From a virus, in the IMG/VR virus record IMGVR_UViG_3300050821_004051, positions 1-47,690 of that record: a stretch of DNA of 47,690 nt; one strand, given 5' to 3'. Position numbers and translations under genes: made by a program. A model generated the notes under the pieces. That model saw only the letters and a list, made by a program, of their open reading frames with translations. It made no database searches and had not been told where the DNA came from. Positions 7,779 to 15,176 of this stretch are shown here, piece after piece; position 1 is the stretch's first letter; each line of letters starts with the position of its first letter.

Positions 7779-7818
7779 GGAGCAGGATGGAGCCCGCCGA
7801 CTCCCTCCATCCTGCTCC
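7779..7818 (+). terminator. 14-bp perfect hairpin after the early paralog gene
   Basis: GGAGCAGGATGGAG at 7779-7792 pairs perfectly with 7805-7818 around a 12-nt loop. No T tract follows, so it may act as a terminator needing a factor, an RNA processing site or a 3' stabiliser. Confidence 0.6.
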
Positions 7819-7921
7819 ACCCGCCTTCAGCGTCCTGCTGCCCACCGAACGGGTTTGACTGAGGAACCAGTCTTTCCTAGGGGGAGTTCCCAGCAGGACA
7901 CTCAAGCCGGGAGAACCTCCC

Positions 7922-8152
7922 ATTCTGGAATATCTGTATCAAGCTCTCCGTTCCGCTCGCGGAATAGTCGTGCGAACGACTGACCGTGATCGCCTGCGAG
8001 CTAAGCTCTACACCGCCCGTCGGGAGGCAAACGATACAGCGCTCGCAGAGCTTGCGCTCGTTCCATCCCCGACTTCTGATGACGAATTGTGGATACTGAA
8101 GAAAAATGCCCCGAGTGAAATCGACCGAGCCGCTCCTCAAGGTGAAGATTAA
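7922..8152 (+). CDS. Conserved small phage-type protein with unusual start (76 aa)
   Basis: The frame is open from 7859 and contains no ATG/GTG/TTG until a GTG at 7970. Yet the conserved-looking part begins earlier with ILEYLYQALRSARGIVVRT, so I place the start at ATT 7922, 8 nt after GGGAG (CTG at 7925 is the alternative). The pattern, ending LWILKKN, resembles a widespread small phage protein family of unknown function (from memory). Overlaps the next gene by 47 nt. Confidence 0.5.
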   Translation: MLEYLYQALRSARGIVVRTTDRDRLRAKLYTARREANDTALAELALVPSPTSDDELWILKKNAPSEIDRAAPQGED

Positions 8153-8330
8153 CCTCTTCGCTGCGGACTATGAGCGGATGCAGATGATGTATCCATCGAC
8201 CGGGGCTGGGCCGGCGATCCGTGCGCTCGTCCGCTCGCATGTGAATAAGATCTCCCGGAACGTGGGAACGCTCGCGCCGGTTGAGATCGGGGATATCGAT
8301 ATCGATCTGGAGGAGGAAGAAGATGCTTGA
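8106..8330 (+). CDS. Possible ribbon-helix-helix-like protein (74 aa)
   Basis: A short beta strand (LLKVKINLFAADYERMQMM) followed by two helices (GPAIRALVRSHVNKI) resembles RHH-type DNA-binding or related small phage proteins. The tail is strongly acidic (IDIDLEEEEDA). Overlaps the end of the previous gene. Role as a regulator is inferred. Confidence 0.55.
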   Translation: MPRVKSTEPLLKVKINLFAADYERMQMMYPSTGAGPAIRALVRSHVNKISRNVGTLAPVEIGDIDIDLEEEEDA

Positions 8331-8520
8331 GCGGAGTTGGACATTCAAGTTTCACGTCTGCGTCTTTGACGAGGGCAAACGAGCGAGGCTTCGTGCAATC
8401 ATGGAAGAGCTGGTCCAGCTCGATCCTGCTGCTCATATGGACGAAGTAACAGGAGTTCAAGAGGTAGAGCAAGAACTTAAAGACTTCATCAAGCAGCAGC
8501 GCTTGCAGGTGGTCCAATGA
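8323..8520 (+). CDS. Small early protein (65 aa)
   Basis: ATG at 8323 with GGAGGA upstream, overlapping the previous stop by 8 nt; an upstream start at 8281 is inside that gene. Helical C-terminal half (VQEVEQELKDFIKQQRLQVV). Function not recognised. Confidence 0.5.
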   Translation: MLERSWTFKFHVCVFDEGKRARLRAIMEELVQLDPAAHMDEVTGVQEVEQELKDFIKQQRLQVVQ

Positions 8521-8738
8521 CTGATCTTCCCCCTTCAAACCCCGGCCTCATTGCAGACCTCTTCGCCAAGGACCCTCTTCATCTAACCCGGGAGGACCGT
8601 GCAGAGATGGTAGCCTACTTCCGTAAGAACCGTGCGCTCTGGGTTCAAGGTGGGAAGGGCACTAAGCCTGCGACCGCGGCGGCGAAGAAGTCTGCTCCGC
8701 CGGCAGGTGGGCTCAGTCTTGATGATCTGGAGCTCTGA
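8517..8738 (+). CDS. Small early protein with basic Ala-rich tail (73 aa)
   Basis: ATGA overlap with the previous gene. Ordered N-terminal part (LTREDRAEMVAYFRKNRALW), Lys/Ala/Pro-rich linker, then a C-terminal acidic motif GGLSLDDLEL. Acidic C-terminal tips of this kind are known on SSB-interacting or SSB-like proteins, but this is only a resemblance. Confidence 0.55.
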   Translation: MTDLPPSNPGLIADLFAKDPLHLTREDRAEMVAYFRKNRALWVQGGKGTKPATAAAKKSAPPAGGLSLDDLEL

Positions 8739-8740
8739 CG

Positions 8741-8842
8741 ATGTCTGAGATAGCGATAACTGAGTTTGCCGCCGTCTACACCGCCATTATTGTGACAGCC
8801 ATTTTAATCGGCGTCGCAGTCATCTGTGCGAGGTTGAAATGA
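8741..8842 (+). CDS. 33-residue membrane micro-protein
   Basis: ATG at 8741 directly after the preceding TGA; 33 codons ending in an ATGA overlap with the nuclease gene. Residues 11-29 are a single transmembrane helix (VYTAIIVTAILIGVAVICA). Like the micro-protein at 2850, it is coupled to a DNA-metabolism gene. Confidence 0.55.
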   Translation: MSEIAITEFAAVYTAIIVTAILIGVAVICARLK

Positions 8843-9759
8843 GCTATGGTGCTTTCACCTCTCCCTTCCTCCCAGGAACCCACATTCAGTACGCTTGGGA
8901 CTCAACCTCCCTCGGCTACCTGAAGGAGTGCCCTCGCAAGTACCAGCTCACCATGATCGAGGGCTGGCGCTCTCGCGGGGAGAGCGTCCATCTGACCTTC
9001 GGCATCCACTTTCACAAGGCATTGGAGAATTACGATCTCTTCCGCGCCTACGGCCTCGATCATGAAGAGGCTATCTCCTGGGTCGTTCATTATCTGTTTA
9101 ACGCCACCCACGGTTGGGACTCCGACCACCACGCCAAGAACCGAGAAACTCTTTTCCGCTCCATCATCTGGTATCTGGAGACCTACTCCGATGACCCAGC
9201 GAAAACCCTCATCCTCTCCAATGGCAAGCCAGCGGTTGAGCTCTCGTTCCGCTTCGAGACTGAAGTGGTGGTTCCTGGTAGCAGGGATCATTATATTCTG
9301 TCTGGTCACATGGATCGACTTGTGGACTTCGGTGGAACTCGCTATGTCATGGATCGTAAGACCACTGGTGGGGGGATAGGAACCTACTTCTTCGATAATT
9401 TCTCCCCTGATAACCAGATGACGCTCTACACGATTGCGTCTCAGATCGTCTACAACATGCCGGTCGCAGGGGTTATGATCGACGCCGCGCAGGTTCTCGT
9501 AGGCCACACGGCCTTTGGTCGGGGGATCACAATGCGGTCTGCGGGGCAGCTTGATGAGTGGATGAAGGACTTTGAAGTCTGGATGGCCACAGCCCATGCC
9601 TACGCAGTGCGAGGGCACTGGCCGATGAATGAGAAGAGTTGTGGAAATTACGGAGGCTGCACCTTCCGGGGGATCTGTAATAAAGACCCTGCGGTTCGGG
9701 ATGCCTTTCTGAGGACGGACTTTGAGAAGCGGTTCTGGAACCCACTGGAGGAGCGCTGA
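8839..9759 (+). CDS. PD-(D/E)XK nuclease, Cas4/RecB-type, with Fe-S cysteines (306 aa)
   Basis: Likely a DNA exonuclease for recombination or end-processing. The RecB-family active site is visible: His in FGIHFHKALENY near residue 57, Asp in GHMDRLVDFG near 159, and the D-x-K signature in VMDRKTT near 173. C31 (in KECPRKYQ) plus C268, C274 and C280 near the C terminus form the four-cysteine pattern of Cas4/AddB-type 4Fe-4S nucleases. No CRISPR genes are nearby, so an adaptation role is unlikely. It most likely works with the helicase and the Sak4-like ATPase. Confidence 0.85.
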   Translation: MSYGAFTSPFLPGTHIQYAWDSTSLGYLKECPRKYQLTMIEGWRSRGESVHLTFGIHFHKALENYDLFRAYGLDHEEAISWVVHYLFNATHGWDSDHHAKNRETLFRSIIWYLETYSDDPAKTLILSNGKPAVELSFRFETEVVVPGSRDHYILSGHMDRLVDFGGTRYVMDRKTTGGGIGTYFFDNFSPDNQMTLYTIASQIVYNMPVAGVMIDAAQVLVGHTAFGRGITMRSAGQLDEWMKDFEVWMATAHAYAVRGHWPMNEKSCGNYGGCTFRGICNKDPAVRDAFLRTDFEKRFWNPLEER

Positions 9760-9944
9760 TGTTCGTTTGGATGGTTATATCTGTCACGATCTATACGGCT
9801 CCAGCAGACCAATACAAGGACGTTATTCTGTACAATACAAGGGCTGAATGTGAGCATATAAAGCTACCACCGGATCAGTTTAAGTGTACGCGCGTTCGTG
9901 TCTTTATGGATCAGTCTGTGTTGGAGAAGCTCTTTGGCCATTGA
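9759..9944 (+). CDS. Small protein with N-terminal signal or anchor (61 aa)
   Basis: TGATG overlap with the nuclease gene. Short hydrophobic N terminus (MFVWMVISVTIYTA), then a small domain with two Cys residues (RAECEHIK, FKCTRV) spaced as in small exported disulfide proteins. Possibly periplasmic; function not recognised. Confidence 0.5.
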   Translation: MFVWMVISVTIYTAPADQYKDVILYNTRAECEHIKLPPDQFKCTRVRVFMDQSVLEKLFGH

Positions 9945-10179
9945 CCTGAAAGCCCTCCGTGAGCGTATGTATCAGCTGGCCCAGCCGACTGAATACTATC
10001 TCGCCCTCACCGATCAAGAGCGGCAATCGATGGAGCGGACCGCCTGGAACCATTACCGGGACTTCGGCCGGCGGTTGAAGATCGCGCCGAGGCTCTTCTA
10101 CGACCTTGCAAGATATGGGACTAATATGAAATACATGGAGCCTAACGGCGAGGCCGAGGCCTGGGGAGCGAAACCGTGA
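9934..10179 (+). CDS. Early protein, unknown function, TTG start (81 aa)
   Basis: TTG at 9934 is placed 7 nt after GGAG (9923-9926) and gives an 11-nt overlap with the previous gene. A GTG at 9898 has no such site. Helical, basic; contains LTDQERQSMERTAWNHYRDF. Function not recognised. Confidence 0.5.
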   Translation: MAIDLKALRERMYQLAQPTEYYLALTDQERQSMERTAWNHYRDFGRRLKIAPRLFYDLARYGTNMKYMEPNGEAEAWGAKP

Positions 10180-10370
10180 TGCATAAATGCACAAGCACTA
10201 TGTCAGAGGACGGGGGCAGTGGAAGTCCTCGTGTTCCTTGCTCCGGTTTCTTTGACCCAGATACGGGTGAGCATGATCCTGGTTGTTGCGAACCTTGTGG
10301 TTTCGCTATGATGAAGCTTGGCTACGGTGAACCGCCTTGGACTGAGGCAGACAGGAACCTGCCGAAATGA
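10179..10370 (+). CDS. Small Cys-rich protein (63 aa)
   Basis: TGATG overlap with the previous gene, GGGGAG upstream. Cys at HKC, VPCSGF and PGCCEPCGF could coordinate one zinc ion. Gly/Ser/Pro-rich otherwise. Function not recognised. Confidence 0.5.
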   Translation: MHKCTSTMSEDGGSGSPRVPCSGFFDPDTGEHDPGCCEPCGFAMMKLGYGEPPWTEADRNLPK

Positions 10371-10960
10371 AAATCTTCATCGGCATCCCAACGCTCGATT
10401 TCGTCCCAGCCCCACACTACGCGGCGATGCTCAACCTCACCTTCAACCGGGCTTACGATCCGAAGCTTCGCAAGGATGTTCCCGTCGTAGGCCAAGCGAT
10501 CCTCCAGAACAACATCATCCCAGACGCTCGGCGTCAGTTGGTTAGCTCCGCTCACCTCGCCGGCGCTACTCACATCTGGTTCATAGACTCTGATATTGTT
10601 CCTCCACTCGGGGCCCTCAATCGTTTGATCGCCCACCGTCAGGAAATTGTTGGCGCTTCTTATCGCAGGCGTTACCCTCCCCACACCATCCTTGGAAACC
10701 AAGACCTCGCGACCGCTCCCCGTAAAGGGTTGATAGCGATGGCGACGATGGGGCTCGGCTGTATGCTGATAGACCTTAAGGTTTTTGAGAAGCTAGCTCT
10801 CCCTTGGTTCAATTATCAGCTTGGTGTCGCCGGGGATAAGACCAAAGATATCTCCGAGGATAGCTGGTTCTGCCGCAACGCCCGAAACGCCGGGTTCACT
10901 ATCTGGCAGGACACTTCACTGACTGATGAGATGGGCCATGTTGGGATGGAGATTTATTAA
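10367..10960 (+). CDS. GT-A-fold glycosyltransferase-like protein (197 aa)
   Basis: The N terminus FIGIPTLDFV is the nucleotide-sugar-binding strand of GT-A enzymes. IDSDI at about residues 73-77 supplies a DxD-type metal motif, followed by LNRLIAHRQEIVGASYRRR. It would transfer a sugar from an activated nucleotide donor. The acceptor cannot be told from sequence: DNA bases, cell-surface glycans or proteins are all possible. It sits among DNA-replication genes rather than with tail genes, which leans towards DNA or an intracellular target (inference). The C-terminal part (SEDSWFCRNA) has the acidic motif expected near a catalytic base. Confidence 0.7.
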   Translation: MKIFIGIPTLDFVPAPHYAAMLNLTFNRAYDPKLRKDVPVVGQAILQNNIIPDARRQLVSSAHLAGATHIWFIDSDIVPPLGALNRLIAHRQEIVGASYRRRYPPHTILGNQDLATAPRKGLIAMATMGLGCMLIDLKVFEKLALPWFNYQLGVAGDKTKDISEDSWFCRNARNAGFTIWQDTSLTDEMGHVGMEIY

Positions 10961-11208
10961 TGGCTTTCAAACTCAACGTCTCCCACCACGCTGAGGCTAT
11001 GAACCTCCGAGCCGAAGGTCTCGTCGGCGGGCGCGTTATATCCCTTAACTCCCCCGACGGTCAGGTCAGGTTGCAGGTGCCGCTTTCGGCCTTCCCTTTC
11101 CTCTCCCCTGGCGATCCAGTCATCATCACCCTCGGCGTTACAAAGATCGCCGTAGAGGATATCCCAGACGAGCTGCCTGGGCTCTCGCAGCTCCATAGGA
11201 CAAATTGA
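10960..11208 (+). CDS. Small protein, unknown function (82 aa)
   Basis: TAATG overlap with the glycosyltransferase-like gene. Beta-rich core (GRVISLNSPDGQVRLQVPL, DPVIITLGV) could be a small barrel. Function not recognised. Confidence 0.5.
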   Translation: MAFKLNVSHHAEAMNLRAEGLVGGRVISLNSPDGQVRLQVPLSAFPFLSPGDPVIITLGVTKIAVEDIPDELPGLSQLHRTN

Positions 11209-11529
11209 ATGACACCTTCGGACGAATACGAACCCGCCGGCGCTGGCGAACAAGAAGCGGAACACTCCGCTGACCAAGCGCAGAACCAGGCCATCATCAA
11301 CGAGGACAAGCCGTATGTTGTCGTTGGTGAGGGTCCAGACACAACCTCTCGGTTTGATGGCGACACCGCTGGCTCCGGCCGGCCTGTCCTCAAGGCCGTT
11401 GCGGTCAGTGCCAAAGACGAGGACGAAGCGGCGGAGAAGTCCGGCGTCCGTTCTTTCCACGTCTATCCTGACGATGGCAGCGATGCGATCCTGCATGAAG
11501 ACACCCCCCTGAAAGTGCAGCGCAGCTGA
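11209..11529 (+). CDS. Acidic disordered-looking protein (106 aa)
   Basis: Starts at the base after the previous stop; overlaps the ATPase start. Very rich in Glu, Asp, Ala and Gly in its first half, with a beta-like end (VRSFHVYPDDGSDAILHED). Function not recognised. Confidence 0.5.
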   Translation: MTPSDEYEPAGAGEQEAEHSADQAQNQAIINEDKPYVVVGEGPDTTSRFDGDTAGSGRPVLKAVAVSAKDEDEAAEKSGVRSFHVYPDDGSDAILHEDTPLKVQRS

Positions 11530-12383
11530 TGCCCTCACTCGCCCAGCATTCATCCTTGGAATATGTCAAGGCACTCTATCTGGGCGATCCCGGCTCCGGC
11601 AAGACAGGGTCACTCGACTCACTTGTCGGGGCTGGGTATCAGCTCAGGATATACGATTACGATAACCTCCTCGGGTCGCTCACTCAGTACGTGCTGCGGA
11701 ACCATCCAGATCTGATAGACAACGTGCGGTTTCAGACCTTCACCGATCAGATGGAAGGCAAGGCTATGCCGGTCACTATGATCGGGAACAGCATGAGGGT
11801 CGCCCCGTTCGCTAAGGGCGTGCCGACAGCGTTCGTCAAAGGTCTGCAGCAGATGACCCGCTGGAAGACGGAGGAGGAGGACCTCGGAGACCCCGGTTCG
11901 TGGGGTAAGGACACCGTGGTTGTGATTGACTCCCTCACCAACCTCGCCCAAGCTGCCTACCGCTACGCGATGGCCATGAACCCTGCAGGGAAGGAAGGGC
12001 AAGTCTTTTACGGCATCGCTCAGTCGTTGGTGCTGAATACTATCCAGCTCCTCTTCTCCGAGCAGATGGCCACGAATGTTCTCGTCCTCGCGCACATCGA
12101 CTACCGCGAGAATGAGTTCGAGATCATGAAGGGCTTTCCACGGTCTATCGGACAAGCCTTGAACTCCCAGATCGCAGCGTACTTCAACTGTGTTCTGCTC
12201 GCTCAGAAAACGGGCCAAGGCCAGAATATCAAACGCACTATCAAGACCAATTCTACCGGGGTTGTAGATCTCAAGAACCCCGTCAGTTTCAAAGTGGATG
12301 ATGAGCTTCCACTTGAAAGCGGGCTGGCGACCTTCTTCAAGGCGGTCACCGGCTATTCACCAGCAGATAAGGAAAAGAACTAA
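11529..12383 (+). CDS. Sak4-like RecA-core ATPase (284 aa)
   Basis: P-loop GDPGSGKTGS at residues 19-28 and Walker B TVVVIDSLTNL near 132-142, with a following sensor-like strand (VLVLAHIDYRE), match the minimal RecA-core ATPases called Sak4 (AAA_24 type). These assist single-strand annealing in phage recombination. Length is typical of the family. The next gene is an SSB-like protein, the usual neighbour of Sak4, which strengthens the assignment. TGATG and TAATG overlaps link the three genes. Confidence 0.75.
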   Translation: MPSLAQHSSLEYVKALYLGDPGSGKTGSLDSLVGAGYQLRIYDYDNLLGSLTQYVLRNHPDLIDNVRFQTFTDQMEGKAMPVTMIGNSMRVAPFAKGVPTAFVKGLQQMTRWKTEEEDLGDPGSWGKDTVVVIDSLTNLAQAAYRYAMAMNPAGKEGQVFYGIAQSLVLNTIQLLFSEQMATNVLVLAHIDYRENEFEIMKGFPRSIGQALNSQIAAYFNCVLLAQKTGQGQNIKRTIKTNSTGVVDLKNPVSFKVDDELPLESGLATFFKAVTGYSPADKEKN

Positions 12384-12829
12384 TGCCTGATTTCGAAAGC
12401 ATTCTCGACAAGCCGATCGGATCGATCGAGGCGCCGGCTCCCAAGCCGGTGGGGACTTTCGTCGGCGTCCTTATGGGCGTCCCGGAAATCCAGAAGATCG
12501 GAAAGGACGAGCACCAAGTCGTCGACTTCAAGGTCAAGCTTCTCTCCGCGGAAGCGGACGTGGATGCTGACCAGCTCGCCGCGGCGCCTCCTCTCAACGA
12601 GTGGCCACAGTTCCAGCTTCGCCGCTGGGCCAACTCGGAGGACGCGATCTACTCCCTGCAGGAGTGGTTGAAGAACACCCTCGACTGCACTGAGGGCACG
12701 CCCATCCGTCAAGCGTTGGCTGAGACTGCCGGCAAGCAGCTGAAGGTCACGATGAAGAACCGGCCCGGGACCAACCGAGACGGTCAGCCGGCGATCTTCT
12801 TCGAGGTCGGAGACACTGCTCACATCTAG
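12383..12829 (+). CDS. Probable single-stranded-DNA-binding protein (148 aa)
   Basis: Beta-rich sequence compatible with an OB fold (GTFVGVLMGVPEIQ, HQVVDFKVKLLSA, KQLKVTMKNRPG, PAIFFEVGD). It is directly coupled to the Sak4-like ATPase by a TAATG overlap, the classical Sak4-SSB arrangement. It lacks the standard bacterial SSB acidic tip. Function is inferred mainly from fold pattern and context. Confidence 0.55.
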   Translation: MPDFESILDKPIGSIEAPAPKPVGTFVGVLMGVPEIQKIGKDEHQVVDFKVKLLSAEADVDADQLAAAPPLNEWPQFQLRRWANSEDAIYSLQEWLKNTLDCTEGTPIRQALAETAGKQLKVTMKNRPGTNRDGQPAIFFEVGDTAHI

Positions 12830-12836
12830 TCGGATT

Positions 12837-12871
12837 GAGGGGGTCCTATTGCACGGTGATAGGACCCCCTC
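12837..12871 (+). repeat. Hairpin repeat element, copy 3, perfect 13-bp stem
   Basis: GAGGGGGTCCTAT at 12837-12849 pairs perfectly with 12859-12871 around the 9-nt loop TGCACGGTG. It lies in the only real gap of the middle region, before the ParB-methyltransferase gene. A second small inverted repeat (TGGGGGACCCCCA, 12878-12890) overlaps that gene's ribosome binding site. Confidence 0.8.
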
Positions 12872-12889
12872 TAACCCTGGGGGACCCCC

Positions 12890-14158
12890 ATGATCCAAGG
12901 CGAAACTGCGGTAGTCCGCATCTCTGATATCATTATCTCACGGGGCGAGCGGCTCCGAGGAGAACTCAAACCTGAACGCGTCGCGGAGCTGGCCGAGTCA
13001 ATTGCACGACTCGGCCCTATTCACTTCCCGGTCATCACGAGGGACATGACACTCGTCTCCGGGGAGACCCGCCTCGCGGCATATCGCCACCTTGGTTGGG
13101 ACCGTTGCACCGTTACCTGGGCAGACACCCTTGATGAGGACGAACTTCTCGCTATCGAGTTGGAGGAGAACGTCAAGCGGACGGACCTCACATGGCAGGA
13201 ACAATGTTCCGCGATCCAGCGGTTCCACGCGCTCCGTCTCCGAACGGAAGATACCTGGTCTCAGACAAAGACGGCCGAGGCTCTCGGCATGAGTCAGGCC
13301 CGGGTCAACGAAGCACTCATGATCGTTGCGGCAATCGCAGGGGGCAACGCTCGTGTGGCCGCTGCGCCTTTGCTGAGCACCGCCCGTAACGTGGCCCGCC
13401 GAGCGGCTGAACGGCTCGCCTCTGACGAGGCCGTCATGCTTGCCACGATTGAAGGAGACATTGATGTTAGTCCCGAGCGTTCCGAAGGACCGATCCTCAA
13501 TACTGATTTCTGCGAATGGGTCAGTGATTATCGTGGACCGCCTTTCAACTTCCTTCACTGCGATTTCCCCTACGGAATTAACGCCGAGCGTTTCAACCAA
13601 TCCGCTGGGGGAGAGTTTGGAACGTATAAGGACGACTTCTCCACATACGAAGGGCTCATCGAGACTCTCACCGAGAACCGACACAGACTTCTTGGAGACA
13701 GTGGACACATTATCTTTTGGTTCTCTATGCGACATTATGATTTCACACTCCGAGCCCTTACAAGACATTTCTGGGTCGATCCCTACCCATTGGCTTGGAT
13801 TAAGTCCGACAACAAAGGAACCTTGCCTGATCCTCAGCGCGGTCCAAGGCGGATATATGAGGTTGCATTCTTATGCAGTCACGGAGACAGAAAGATTATC
13901 GCTCCTGTATCTAATGCTTTCTCTGCTCCGACCGAAAGGTCTGGAGACCACATGAGTGAGAAGTCCCAGCCGATGTTGGAGCACTTCATGAGGATGATCG
14001 TGGATGAGAACACTCGGATGCTGGACCCTACTTGTGGTAGCGGTAGCGCTCTGCGGGCTGCCGATCGTCTTGGCGCTTCATTCGTGCTGGGGCTAGAACG
14101 AGACGCGGAGTTCGCTGCCAACGCCCAACGCGCTTGGGAGAAAAGGAATGAGCTATGA
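12890..14158 (+). CDS. ParB-like / DNA adenine-or-cytosine-N4 methyltransferase fusion (422 aa)
   Basis: The N-terminal part, residues 1-110, is a ParB/sulfiredoxin-like domain (LAESIARLGPIHFPVI, SGETRLAAYRHLG, ELEENVKRTDLTWQE). A helix-turn-helix follows (TKTAEALGMSQARVNEALM). From about residue 200 there is an N4/N6 methyltransferase. Motif IV is DFPY near 223 (the usual DPPY with Phe) and motif I is DPTCGSGSALRAADRLGA near 379, so the order IV-target domain-I is beta-class. It would methylate an exocyclic amino group of DNA, probably to protect phage DNA or mark it. No restriction enzyme is adjacent. The 11-nt overlap with the next gene couples it to replication. Confidence 0.85.
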   Translation: MIQGETAVVRISDIIISRGERLRGELKPERVAELAESIARLGPIHFPVITRDMTLVSGETRLAAYRHLGWDRCTVTWADTLDEDELLAIELEENVKRTDLTWQEQCSAIQRFHALRLRTEDTWSQTKTAEALGMSQARVNEALMIVAAIAGGNARVAAAPLLSTARNVARRAAERLASDEAVMLATIEGDIDVSPERSEGPILNTDFCEWVSDYRGPPFNFLHCDFPYGINAERFNQSAGGEFGTYKDDFSTYEGLIETLTENRHRLLGDSGHIIFWFSMRHYDFTLRALTRHFWVDPYPLAWIKSDNKGTLPDPQRGPRRIYEVAFLCSHGDRKIIAPVSNAFSAPTERSGDHMSEKSQPMLEHFMRMIVDENTRMLDPTCGSGSALRAADRLGASFVLGLERDAEFAANAQRAWEKRNEL

Positions 14159-15176
14159 TATCGCCATCGTTGGAGAAGCCTACGGCGAAGAGGAAGCCCG
14201 GTTCAAGCGACCCTTCATCGGCAAGGCCGGACAGCAGCTCGATGAACTCCTCGCCGACGCCGGCATCTCGCGTAGCTCTTGCTACGTCACAAATGTCTTT
14301 AACCTTAGACCAGATCGTAATGACCTGTCAACTCTTTGCTGCAAAAAGAGTGAAGGTGACTGTGTACCAGGGACACCGGCTCTGGCTCGAGGACTATATC
14401 TACGGGCAGAGTACGCGGGAGAAATTACTCGCTTATTTTCAGAGCTTGCAGAAGTCCGACCTAATGTGGTGGTCCTGCTCGGGAATACAGCCTGTTGGGC
14501 AGTCCTTCAGCGAACGGCTATCTCCAAGATTCGAGGAGCATGCACGACTTCTCCTCTTCTTCCGGGACTCAAGTTCCTCCCCACGTACCACCCTGCCAAT
14601 ATCCTCCGACAATATGAGAACCGACATGTTGCAGTCCTGGACCTTATCAAGGCGAAACGAGAGTCTCAGTTCCCTGAACTTAGAAGACCGGCTCGCGAGG
14701 TATGGATGGAACCCTCACTGGAGGACTTAGAAAGGTTCTACCATGAGTATATCCTTCCGTCTGACTGTTGTGCATTTGACGTTGAGACGGCTAACCGACA
14801 AGTCACTTGCATTGGCTTCGCTCCCAGCGCTGACCGCGCGATCGTTATCCCCTTTCATGATCCGCGCAATCGTTCGGGATCGTATTGGCCTACGAGTGAG
14901 GATGAGCTGGCTGCTTGGGCGTGGGTTCAAAAGTTCCTTTCCGCTCCTTGCAGAAAAGTTGGTCAGAATGGTCTGTACGATATACAATACCTCTGGATGG
15001 CACACGGTATCACAGTGGCAAACTACACAGAGGATACTATGTTGCTACATCACAGTCTCCAGCCTGAGGCTCCAAAGTCGCTTGGATTTCTGGGATCTGT
15101 CTACACGAATGAGATAGCCTGGAAGCCTAACCGGCCGAAGGGAAAGAACGAAGTTCGCCGGGAGGATAGCGAATGA
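14148..15176 (+). CDS. Uracil-DNA glycosylase fused to a 3'-5' exonuclease domain (342 aa)
   Basis: Residues 1-175 resemble family-4-type uracil-DNA glycosylases: VGEAYGEEEARFKRPFIGKA, YVTNVFNLRPDRND and the late motif YHPANILRQ, with Cys residues (CCKKSEGDC) that may bind an Fe-S cluster. Residues about 190-342 are the DEDD exonuclease of family-A polymerases: Exo I FDVETAN (D211, E213) and Exo II GQNGLYDIQYL. The third exonuclease motif is absent here and lies at the start of the next gene. The product probably proofreads for, and removes uracil ahead of, the polymerase. ATGA junction with the polymerase, with a good GGAGG 7 nt before its ATG. Confidence 0.85.
   Translation: MSYDIAIVGEAYGEEEARFKRPFIGKAGQQLDELLADAGISRSSCYVTNVFNLRPDRNDLSTLCCKKSEGDCVPGTPALARGLYLRAEYAGEITRLFSELAEVRPNVVVLLGNTACWAVLQRTAISKIRGACTTSPLLPGLKFLPTYHPANILRQYENRHVAVLDLIKAKRESQFPELRRPAREVWMEPSLEDLERFYHEYILPSDCCAFDVETANRQVTCIGFAPSADRAIVIPFHDPRNRSGSYWPTSEDELAAWAWVQKFLSAPCRKVGQNGLYDIQYLWMAHGITVANYTEDTMLLHHSLQPEAPKSLGFLGSVYTNEIAWKPNRPKGKNEVRREDSE

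Noticed and set aside
8839-9759. Cas4 of a phage CRISPR system
   Set aside because: Only the Fe-S nuclease is present, with no Cas1/Cas2 or repeat array; a recombination role fits the neighbours better.
12998-13768. A 256-codon minus-strand frame within the ParB-methyltransferase gene
   Set aside because: No motif, no promoter, and fully antisense to a strongly supported gene.
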